Shown in pieces: positions 1-5,274 of a stretch of DNA of 5,870 nucleotides. The notes beneath the pieces were generated by a model. It did not search any database. It was not told the origin of the DNA and worked only from the letters and a program-made list of their open reading frames with translations. Each line of letters begins with the position of its first letter. Positions within the stretch are counted from its first letter, which is position 1. Origin of the DNA: Fidelibacterota bacterium (GTDB lineage: Bacteria; Fidelibacterota; Fidelibacteria; Fidelibacterales; DSDE01); assembly GCA_011049095.1 (NCBI GenBank), contig DSDE01000215.1:1-5870 (forward strand). Direction: 5' to 3'. Made by a program: the position numbers and the translations under genes.

Positions 1-48
1 AATTTATCGATGGAAAAATTTATTTTGGACAGATGTGACTTACGTGTA

Positions 49-62
49 TTGATACGGATTAA
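49..62. promoter_or_regulatory. Candidate Crp/Fnr-family operator (distal)
   Basis: TTGATACGGATTAA matches the FNR consensus TTGAT-N4-ATCAA at 9 of 10 fixed positions. It overlaps the -35 element of the distal promoter candidate. Its left half-site is shared with that -35 element and so is not independent evidence; the right half ATTAA is. FNR-type regulators control nuo operons in some bacteria in response to oxygen. Whether this organism has such a regulator cannot be seen here. Confidence 0.3.
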
Positions 63-76
63 TGACGATCTATTAT
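49..76 (+). promoter_or_regulatory. Candidate distal sigma-70-type promoter
   Basis: TTGATA at 49-54 (5 of 6 to TTGACA), a 16-base spacer, and TATTAT at 71-76 (5 of 6 to TATAAT) make a plausible second promoter. A start near 83 would give a leader of about 130 bases before nuoA. It could serve the operon together with the proximal promoter. In an A/T-rich region such matches arise by chance, so confidence is low. Confidence 0.3.
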
Positions 77-133
77 GGTGAATGCAATTTTCCAGATTTG
101 CTTTGTTGATGTCAGCTATTTTAATTAAGAAAA

Positions 134-149
134 AATTATATTTTAAAAA
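134..149 (+). promoter_or_regulatory. UP-element-like A/T tract upstream of the proximal promoter
   Basis: AATTATATTTT at 134-144 followed by AAAAA at 145-149 matches the E. coli UP consensus core AAAWWTWTTTT at 10 of 11 positions. It sits within about 2 bases of the expected distance upstream of the TTGACA at 157. In known promoters such tracts bind the C-terminal domain of the RNA polymerase alpha subunit. The whole region is A/T-rich, so a chance match is quite possible. Confidence 0.35.
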
Positions 150-155
150 CACTAT

Positions 156-171
156 CTTGACATTCTTCAAG
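156..171. promoter_or_regulatory. Candidate Crp/Fnr-family operator overlapping the proximal -35
   Basis: CTTGA at 156-160 and TCAAG at 167-171 form a perfect 5-base inverted repeat with a 6-base spacer. The core TTGA-N6-TCAA has the half-site spacing used by FNR and related regulators, and matches the FNR consensus at 8 of 10 positions. It covers the proximal -35 hexamer and is centred near -28 of the predicted start. Binding there would more likely repress than activate. The left half coincides with the -35 TTGACA, which weakens the case. Confidence 0.3.
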
Positions 172-185
172 TGATTACATAAATT
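157..185 (+). promoter_or_regulatory. Candidate proximal sigma-70-type promoter of nuoA
   Basis: A perfect -35 hexamer TTGACA lies at 157-162. It is followed by a 17-base spacer and a weaker -10 TAAATT at 180-185 (4 of 6 to TATAAT). An A/T tract just upstream (134-149) resembles an UP element. Transcription would start near 192 and give a leader of about 24 bases ahead of the nuoA start codon. The -10 region TAAATTCG also loosely resembles the TAnnTTTG element of Bacteroidota promoters, so the sigma factor type is open. Seen by eye only. Confidence 0.5.
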
Positions 186-201
186 CGCTGCGAAATGGAA
201 T

Positions 202-207
202 AAGGAG
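202..207 (+). promoter_or_regulatory. Ribosome binding site of nuoA
   Basis: AAGGAG lies 8 bases before the ATG at 216. This strong Shine-Dalgarno match at normal spacing fixes the nuoA start. Confidence 0.8.
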
Positions 208-215
208 CCGAAAGA

Positions 216-653
216 ATGACAGAAAATTACGGAATCGCCCTATTGTACGCCACAGTATCGGTGGTATTGCTGGCAGTCTTGTTGCAGTTGGCCCGCTTGT
301 TGAGGCCAAAAGAGATGCGTCCGGAGACGGATCAAGGACGTCAGATCAAATATAAGACCTATGAGTGCGGTATCGAGATCGAAGGTGATAGTTGGATACA
401 GTTCAATATAAGGTTTTATGTGGTAGCCCTGATTTTTATAATTTTTGATGTGGAAGCACTCTTACTTTTTCCGTGGGCTGTGGTTTTCACTGATATTGGA
501 ATGATAGCGTTTGTAGAAATGCTTATCTTTTTGGGTATTCTTGCTTTAGGTTTGGCTTATGCCTGGCGAAAAGGGGATCTGGCGTGGGTAAAACAAAGTG
601 CAAAAAATGCAGGGGGACGATACCATAATGCAGAAACGGAGCGTGTTTTATGA
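216..653 (+). CDS. nuoA: NADH-quinone oxidoreductase subunit A (complex I, ND3-like)
   Basis: Small membrane subunit at the junction of the peripheral and membrane arms of complex I, the mitochondrial ND3 counterpart. The 145 residues show three membrane segments, at about 6-28, 67-91 and 97-117. The loop after the first contains the family signature around YECGIE (Cys51), equivalent to the ND3 loop whose cysteine becomes exposed in the deactive state and which lies near the quinone pocket. Asp78 and Glu80 (FDVE) in the second helix and Glu101 in the third are the usual conserved acids. The start is set by AAGGAG 8 bases upstream. The stop overlaps the nuoB start by 4 bases (ATGA at 650-653). 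After the last helix there is a polar tail of roughly 25 residues, somewhat longer than in many NuoA proteins. First gene of the operon. Confidence 0.96.
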   Translation: MTENYGIALLYATVSVVLLAVLLQLARLLRPKEMRPETDQGRQIKYKTYECGIEIEGDSWIQFNIRFYVVALIFIIFDVEALLLFPWAVVFTDIGMIAFVEMLIFLGILALGLAYAWRKGDLAWVKQSAKNAGGRYHNAETERVL

Positions 654-1180
654 GTGAAGCACAAAGAATTATTACACCTCGCGGCCATCAGGATGGTATC
701 ATTTTGGCCAAGCTGGATGAGGTGCTCAGTCTGGCCCGATCCCATTCTCAATGGTATCTGCAGTTTGGTTTGGCCTGCTGCGCCATCGAAATGATGGCCA
801 CTGCTGCTTCCCGCTATGATTTAGACCGCTTTGGAGCTATGCCCAGAGCAACACCCAGACAGGCAGACCTTATTTTTGTTTCCGGCACAGTGACGCTGAA
901 AATGGCTGAGAAGATAAAGGTGCTTTGGGAACAGATGCCAGCACCTAAATACGCCATTGCAATGGGAAGCTGTGCCATCAGCGGGGGGCCTTACAGTCGT
1001 CACGGATACAGCGTTTTAAAAGGTGTGGACCTCATTATTCCCGTCGATGTATATGTGCCTGGCTGTCCGCCAAGACCCGAAGCCCTTCTGGAAGGCTTGG
1101 TTCTACTGGCTGAAAAAGTGAAAAAAGAGAAGCTGCTGAGTCAGAAATTTTCCAAAAAGAGAGGGGGAGCCGAGAAATGA
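650..1180 (+). CDS. nuoB: NADH-quinone oxidoreductase subunit B (cluster N2 subunit)
   Basis: Peripheral Q-module subunit (PSST/Nqo6 family) that binds 4Fe-4S cluster N2, the last cluster before quinone. All four ligands are present: the adjacent pair Cys43-Cys44 in GLACCAIEMM, Cys108 in MGSCAISGG and Cys139 in VPGCPPRPEALL. The segment RATPRQADLIFVSGTVT (about 66-82) is the usual family core. At 176 residues it is of ordinary length, and the basic C-terminal tail (KKEKLLSQKFSKKRGGAEK, 158-176) is poorly conserved in the family. The start codon overlaps the nuoA stop, with GGAG at 638-641 as ribosome binding site; the stop overlaps the nuoC start (ATGA at 1177-1180). The protein would contact NuoD and NuoH at the quinone site. 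Confidence 0.98.
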   Translation: MSEAQRIITPRGHQDGIILAKLDEVLSLARSHSQWYLQFGLACCAIEMMATAASRYDLDRFGAMPRATPRQADLIFVSGTVTLKMAEKIKVLWEQMPAPKYAIAMGSCAISGGPYSRHGYSVLKGVDLIIPVDVYVPGCPPRPEALLEGLVLLAEKVKKEKLLSQKFSKKRGGAEK

Positions 1181-1674
1181 ATCCGAAAAAGCTTTATGAG
1201 CTGCTTAAGAAAAGGTTTGGTGAAGCCGTCATTTCTGTGGACGTGGAGAATAGTATTCCCCCAAAATATGTGATTCAGCCGGATAAGGTTCATGAAATTT
1301 CAGAATTTTTGAAAAATACAGGAGATTTGGAATATGATCAGCTCATGTGCCTGACGGGGCAAGACCTGGGAAATGAGCTGAGTGTGGTGCTGAATCTTTT
1401 TTCCACCAAACATTATTCTTCAATCACTTTGGAAGCAAAAGTGGCGCGAGAGCATCCTGAGCTTGATTCGGTTAGTGATCTTTATGCTACCGCCAACTGG
1501 CATGAACGTGAAGCCTATGATATGCTTGGTGTTGTTTTTAAAGGACATCCCAATATGAAACGTATATTGTTGCCGGATGATTGGGAAGGCTACCCTCTGC
1601 GAAAAGATTATAAGCCGGCTGATGCCTGGCACGGTATGCCTATTTCAAAAGAATTAAGTCATAAACATAATTAA
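1177..1674 (+). CDS. nuoC: NADH-quinone oxidoreductase subunit C (30 kDa subunit)
   Basis: Soluble Q-module subunit of the 30-kDa/Nqo5 family. It carries no cofactor and packs against NuoD. The family signature is clear: WHEREAYDMLGVVFKGHPNMKRILLP from Trp108 (Glu110, Arg111, Glu112, Asp115), then DDWEGYPLRKDY at 134-145. At 165 residues it is a stand-alone NuoC, not the NuoCD fusion found in E. coli and relatives. Ribosome binding site GGGGGAG (1163-1169) lies 7 bases before the ATG, which overlaps the nuoB stop. The stop TAA is 14 bases before nuoD. The N-terminal half (1-100) is the more variable domain, as usual. Confidence 0.96.
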   Translation: MNPKKLYELLKKRFGEAVISVDVENSIPPKYVIQPDKVHEISEFLKNTGDLEYDQLMCLTGQDLGNELSVVLNLFSTKHYSSITLEAKVAREHPELDSVSDLYATANWHEREAYDMLGVVFKGHPNMKRILLPDDWEGYPLRKDYKPADAWHGMPISKELSHKHN

Positions 1675-1688
1675 GGCAGGGGGAAAGC

Positions 1689-2837
1689 ATGTCTCGGATT
1701 CGCACTGAAGAAATGATTATTAATATGGGACCGCATCACCCGTCCACCCATGGTGTGCTTCATTTGGTACTGCACACTGACGGAGAGGTGGTTACCAAGA
1801 TTGAGCCAAAAATCGGTTATCTTCACCGGACTTTTGAAAAACACGCTGAAAACCTGCAGTACAATCAGGTGGTGCCCTATACCGACCGCACAGATTACAT
1901 CGCCTCGATGAATAATAACTGGACCTATGCTATGGCGGTGGAAAAACTGGCTGGAGTTGAAGTGCCGGAATACGTTGAATATCTGCGGGTTATCTTTGGT
2001 GAGCTAAACCGTCTGGCCAGCCATTTGCTATTCTTTGGCGCATTTGGGCTGGATAGCGGCGCGTTCACACCGATGCTTTTTGGATTTCGTGAGCGGGAGA
2101 AGATTCTGGATCTTTTTGAAATGACATGTGGCGCAAGGCTGCTGTATAATTATATTTGGATTGGCGGACTCAGTCATGACATTCCGCCAGGTTTTATTGA
2201 GAAGACTTACGATTTTCTCAATGATTTTTATCTGCGGAAAGATGGCAAGGATGCCCTTACAGAATTTAGAAAATTGCTGACTGCTAACCGTATTTTTATC
2301 GAGCGGAATGCAGATGTGGGAATTTTGACGAAAGAAGATGCCATTAATTTGGGTGTAACCGGGCCGGCTTTGCGAGCGACGGGCTTTCCCTGGGATTTGC
2401 GGAAAACAGAGCCTTACAGCATCTATGATCGATTTGATTGGGAAGTGGCCGTTGGCAGAGGTGAATATGGAAGCATTGGCGATAATATGGATCGTTATCT
2501 GGTTCGTATGAAAGAGATGGAAGAGAGCGCTAAGCTTATCAAACAGGCTCTGGACCAGCTTCCATCGGTGAAAAAACTTGATGTTCGCTCAGCAGTACCC
2601 AATCGTATTCGCCCGCCGAAGGGGAAAGAGATATACTTTCGGGCCGAAAATCCCCGTGGTGAGCTTGGGTTTTATATCCGCTCTGACGGTAGTCCCAAAC
2701 CTGCCCGTCTGAAGATGCGATCACCGGCATTTTGCAATCTCAGTGCGCTGCCGGCAATGGCAGAAGGGTGGATGCTGGCAGATTTGGTAATGATTCTGGG
2801 CAGTCTGGATATAGTTTTAGGCGAAATTGACCGATAG
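1689..2837 (+). CDS. nuoD: NADH-quinone oxidoreductase subunit D (49 kDa quinone-site subunit)
   Basis: Largest Q-module subunit (49-kDa/Nqo4 family), evolutionarily related to the large subunit of NiFe hydrogenases; it forms the quinone pocket with NuoB. GPHHPSTHGVLHLVL at 14-28 gives His17 and His21, matching bovine His55 and His59. Counting from there, Tyr70 in DRTDYIASM matches the quinone-binding Tyr108, and Asp122 in GLDSGAF matches Asp160. These bovine alignments come from spacing and context, without an alignment run. The C-terminus ends in the usual DIVLGEIDR. The metal-binding cysteine pairs of hydrogenases are absent, so this is a true NuoD and not a group 4 hydrogenase subunit. 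Length 382 is within the normal range. The ribosome binding site AGGGGGA (1678-1684) has a short 4-base spacing to the ATG. Confidence 0.98.
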   Translation: MSRIRTEEMIINMGPHHPSTHGVLHLVLHTDGEVVTKIEPKIGYLHRTFEKHAENLQYNQVVPYTDRTDYIASMNNNWTYAMAVEKLAGVEVPEYVEYLRVIFGELNRLASHLLFFGAFGLDSGAFTPMLFGFREREKILDLFEMTCGARLLYNYIWIGGLSHDIPPGFIEKTYDFLNDFYLRKDGKDALTEFRKLLTANRIFIERNADVGILTKEDAINLGVTGPALRATGFPWDLRKTEPYSIYDRFDWEVAVGRGEYGSIGDNMDRYLVRMKEMEESAKLIKQALDQLPSVKKLDVRSAVPNRIRPPKGKEIYFRAENPRGELGFYIRSDGSPKPARLKMRSPAFCNLSALPAMAEGWMLADLVMILGSLDIVLGEIDR

Positions 2838-2845
2838 GAGCAAAG

Positions 2846-3931
2846 ATGCAAGGTATTATCAGTCTTTTTGAAAGTGGTCTCGGCTTGCCTGAGCTGTGGG
2901 CTTTTGTTATTGGAGTGGTGGTCTTTTCACTGCTTATATTTCTCTTTATCGCGCTTTTTGTGATTGTGGCGGTGTGGCTGGAGCGGAAGGTTTCGGCAGT
3001 GATTCAGGACCGCTGGGGACCGATGCGGGCCGGCTTAACGATTCAGGGTGAGCTGCAAACTATTGCTGATACAGTGAAGCTGCTGATGAAGGAAGACATT
3101 ATTCCCAAACCGGTGGATAAACTGCTTTTTATATTAGCGCCCTTCATCGTGTTTACAGCCACTTTTATGGTGTTTGCAGGTATTCCGTTGGGGCCGAATG
3201 CCTATAGCGGCACTTTTGATCTGGGGCTTTTTTACCTGATAGCCATCTCGTCGCTGGGTGTGATTGGCATTGTGATGGCAGGCTGGGCTTCAAATAATAA
3301 ATGGTCACTTTATGGTGCAATGCGCTCGGTGGCTCAGATTGTCAGCTACGAGATTCCCATCGCGTTGATTCTCATTGCGGTGGTGATGTACAGCGGCTCT
3401 TTTTCTGTAAAGGAAATCATTGCAACTCAAGATACGGGATATGGAATATTTGGCTGGTTTCTTTTTCGCAATCCCTTTATGTTTGTGGCTGCGATCCTCT
3501 TTTTGATTGCTGGCACTGCAGAAAATAACCGGACGCCATTCGACCTGCCTGAATCTGAATCAGAGCTGATTGCCGGCTTTCACACCGAATATACTGGTAT
3601 GCGCTTTGCCTTCTTTTTTCTCGCAGAATATGCCAATATGTTTGTGGTTGGCGTCCTGCTGGCAATTTTATTTTTAGGCGGCTATGCACCTATCTGGCAC
3701 GTGGCTGCATTAGCGGATATTCCGGTTTTGGGCTGGTTTTTTGGCAGCAGCGGTTTTTGGATAATTCTTAAAGCGATGTTGGTAGTCATAATCCAGATGT
3801 GGTTTCGTTGGACATTCCCGCGACTGCGTGTGGATCAGCTTATGTACACTGCCTGGAAAGTACTGATTCCATTCACAATGGCCATCATTGTCCTAAATGG
3901 GATCTGGATGAAACTCTTCAATTTGATTTAG
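2846..3931 (+). CDS. nuoH: NADH-quinone oxidoreductase subunit H (ND1-like)
   Basis: Membrane subunit that anchors the Q-module and lines the entry to the quinone chamber (ND1/Nqo8 family). It is strongly hydrophobic with about eight or nine membrane segments. Signatures seen are WLERKVSAVIQDRWGPMRAG (44-63), the cytoplasmic loop around WASNNKWSLYGAMRSVAQIVSYEIP (147-171), and AENNRTPFDLPESESELIAGFHTEYTGMRF (225-254), whose acids lie in the loop facing NuoD and NuoB. FRWTFPRLRVDQLM (320-333) is the usual C-terminal motif. Length 361 is slightly longer than E. coli NuoH. AGGAG at 2836-2840 overlaps the nuoD stop codon and is placed well for the ATG 5 bases on; the gap to nuoD is 8 bases. Confidence 0.97.
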   Translation: MQGIISLFESGLGLPELWAFVIGVVVFSLLIFLFIALFVIVAVWLERKVSAVIQDRWGPMRAGLTIQGELQTIADTVKLLMKEDIIPKPVDKLLFILAPFIVFTATFMVFAGIPLGPNAYSGTFDLGLFYLIAISSLGVIGIVMAGWASNNKWSLYGAMRSVAQIVSYEIPIALILIAVVMYSGSFSVKEIIATQDTGYGIFGWFLFRNPFMFVAAILFLIAGTAENNRTPFDLPESESELIAGFHTEYTGMRFAFFFLAEYANMFVVGVLLAILFLGGYAPIWHVAALADIPVLGWFFGSSGFWIILKAMLVVIIQMWFRWTFPRLRVDQLMYTAWKVLIPFTMAIIVLNGIWMKLFNLI

Positions 3932-3940
3932 GGAGGGCAG

Positions 3941-4474
3941 ATGAAAAACTATTTTATAAATGTCTGGAATGCGTTTTATACAGCACTGGTTGGATTGAAG
4001 GTTACTTTTCTCCATCTCTTTATCAAATCTGTTACTGTAAAATACCCTTTAGAAAGAGATAAAGTGCCGGCCAATTCGCGGATGAAGCTTGAGGTGGACT
4101 GGGCAGACTGCATTGGCTGCAAAGCCTGCGAGCGAGCATGTCCGGTGCAATGTATTCACATAGACACAAGCAAGGCGCTTCCGGAGGACAACCTGGCAGC
4201 CACGAAAAATGGTACGGCGCGAAAGCTTTTGGTGAGCAATTTTACCATTGATTTAAGTGAATGTCTTTATTGTGCTTTATGTGTCTATCCTTGTCCGGAA
4301 GACTGTATTAATATGACGCCAAATTATGAATTTGGGAAATATGACCGGAAGCTGCTGATTGAGCAATTTGCACCTTTTAGCGATGATGACAGAGCGAAAC
4401 GGCAGGCATTTGAAGAAGAGCTAAAAAAGAAAAAACTGGCAGAAAAGGCCGTAAAAACAAAGGAAAAAGAATGA
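3941..4474 (+). CDS. nuoI: NADH-quinone oxidoreductase subunit I (2x 4Fe-4S)
   Basis: Ferredoxin-like Q-module subunit (TYKY/Nqo9 family) that passes electrons through clusters N6a and N6b to N2. Two complete motifs are seen: Cys57-60-63 with Cys67 (CIGCKACERACP), and Cys108-111-114 with Cys118 (CLYCALCVYPCP). Each is followed four residues later by an extra cysteine, Cys71 and Cys122. The N-terminal 40 residues form the usual amphipathic stretch lying along the membrane arm. Residues about 149-177 form a highly charged, Lys/Glu-rich tail that looks helical. Nine bases separate it from nuoH, with GGGAGGG (3931-3937) as ribosome binding site; the stop overlaps the nuoJ start. With nuoEFG missing here, NuoI is the likely entry point for electrons into the part of the complex encoded in this window. 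Confidence 0.97.
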   Translation: MKNYFINVWNAFYTALVGLKVTFLHLFIKSVTVKYPLERDKVPANSRMKLEVDWADCIGCKACERACPVQCIHIDTSKALPEDNLAATKNGTARKLLVSNFTIDLSECLYCALCVYPCPEDCINMTPNYEFGKYDRKLLIEQFAPFSDDDRAKRQAFEEELKKKKLAEKAVKTKEKE

Positions 4475-4962
4475 AGGAACTGCTGTTTGTTTTTTTTGCT
4501 GTGATAACTGTCGTTTCGGCAGGAATTGTCTCTTTCAGCCGCAATCTCATTTACAGTGTTTTCAGCCTGATGGCCACCTTTATTGGAGTAGCAGCGCTAT
4601 ACGTATTTCTGGCGGCTGATTTTATAGCGCTGGCTCAGATTATGGTTTATGTGGGAGGCATTCTTGTGCTCCTGATTTTTGGTGTAATGCTGACGCAGAA
4701 AATAAGCACCGTCACCATTACCCATCTTTCTGTAAACCGGGTCTGGATTGTCTTTTTAGGCTTGTTGCTGCTGGGTGGTCTGGGATATACGATTTTCAAT
4801 ACAAGCTGGTTTACCGGTGAAATGCGCGCAGCAGAGCCGACTGTAAAAGCCATTGGCAATCTGCTGATGGGCAAGTATTTGCTGGCTTTTGAAGTGGCAA
4901 GTGTATTGCTTCTGGGAGCGCTGATCGGTGCAGCCACCATCGCCAGAAAGGAGGAGCAATGA
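4471..4962 (+). CDS. nuoJ: NADH-quinone oxidoreductase subunit J (ND6-like)
   Basis: Hydrophobic membrane subunit of 163 residues, the ND6/Nqo10 counterpart. Five membrane segments are seen, at about 3-21, 27-47, 51-74, 90-109 and 134-157. The third contains IMVYVGGILVLLIFGVML (57-74), the conserved stretch with Tyr60 and a glycine pair where the helix carries a pi-bulge that changes during turnover in studied complexes. The last helix with YLLAFEVASVLLLGALIGA (136-154) is the usual C-terminal signature. AAAGGA at 4459-4464 is the ribosome binding site. Both ends are 4-base overlaps: ATGA with nuoI at 4471-4474 and with nuoK at 4959-4962. Identification rests on these motifs and on the I-J-K order, which is near universal. 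Confidence 0.94.
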   Translation: MKELLFVFFAVITVVSAGIVSFSRNLIYSVFSLMATFIGVAALYVFLAADFIALAQIMVYVGGILVLLIFGVMLTQKISTVTITHLSVNRVWIVFLGLLLLGGLGYTIFNTSWFTGEMRAAEPTVKAIGNLLMGKYLLAFEVASVLLLGALIGAATIARKEEQ

Positions 4963-5264
4963 TCAGCTTGGAAAGCTATCTCTTAGTGAGTTCTGTGCTT
5001 TTTGTTCTCGGCGTGATTAGCATCATTTCACGGCGGCATGCCATTGCTGTCTTAATGGGGGTGGAATTGGTGCTGAATGCGGCGAATATCAATTTGGTGG
5101 CCTTTAATCACTATAATGGCGGAGCGCTGTCGGGACATATTTTCACAATCTTTGTGATTGTACTTGCTGCCGCCGAGGCTGCTGTTGCTTTAGCTATAAT
5201 ACTAAATCTTTACTACCGCCGGGCTTCGGTGAACGTAGATGACATAAACTCACTACAAGGTTAG
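4959..5264 (+). CDS. nuoK: NADH-quinone oxidoreductase subunit K (ND4L-like)
   Basis: Small membrane subunit of 101 residues with three helices, at about 5-23, 28-49 and 60-85, the ND4L/Nqo11 counterpart. The two buried glutamates of the proton path are present: Glu36 in LMGVELVLNAANINLVAF and Glu73 in VIVLAAAEAAVALAI, matching E. coli Glu36 and Glu72. Length matches the family. The start is supported by a very strong ribosome binding site, AAAGGAGG at 4947-4954 inside the end of nuoJ, and the ATG overlaps the nuoJ stop. Ten bases separate its stop from nuoL. Confidence 0.97.
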   Translation: MISLESYLLVSSVLFVLGVISIISRRHAIAVLMGVELVLNAANINLVAFNHYNGGALSGHIFTIFVIVLAAAEAAVALAIILNLYYRRASVNVDDINSLQG

Positions 5265-5274
5265 GCAGGGAACT

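Larger units (their letters stand above)
1..215. other. A+T-rich upstream intergenic region of the nuo operon
   Basis: No gene is supported here. The stretch is clearly richer in A+T than the coding DNA that follows, especially at 118-150. Short open frames run in from the left edge: frame 1 to a stop at 79-81, frame 2 to 50-52 and frame 3 to 36-38. None has a recognisable product, so the end of an upstream gene can be neither shown nor excluded. The region holds two candidate promoters and two Crp/Fnr-like palindromes, listed separately. I see no G+C-rich hairpin followed by a T-run, so no terminator of an upstream gene is visible. Confidence 0.7.

Noticed and set aside
10..81. Short open frame starting at ATG 10 (23 codons), or the tail of an upstream gene entering from the left edge
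   Set aside because: No ribosome binding site is visible, there is no recognisable product, and the region is A/T-rich; too short to support either as a gene.
11..94. Inverted repeat TGGAAAA (11-17) and TTTTCCA (88-94), possibly a long hairpin
   Set aside because: Only 7 mostly A/T pairs with a loop of about 70 bases; expected by chance and not a terminator.
3301..3528. Overlapping + strand open frame inside nuoH
   Set aside because: It lies wholly within the well-supported nuoH frame, is Cys/His-rich in a way typical of shifted hydrophobic genes, and has no ribosome binding site of its own.
1689..4474. Group 4 membrane-bound NiFe hydrogenase or Mrp-type complex instead of complex I
   Set aside because: NuoD lacks the hydrogenase metal-binding cysteine pairs and keeps the quinone-site His21 and Tyr70; NuoA, C, J and K are all present in complex I order.
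4647..4959. Two antisense open frames across nuoJ
   Set aside because: They mirror a confidently identified membrane-protein gene and match no family I recognise.
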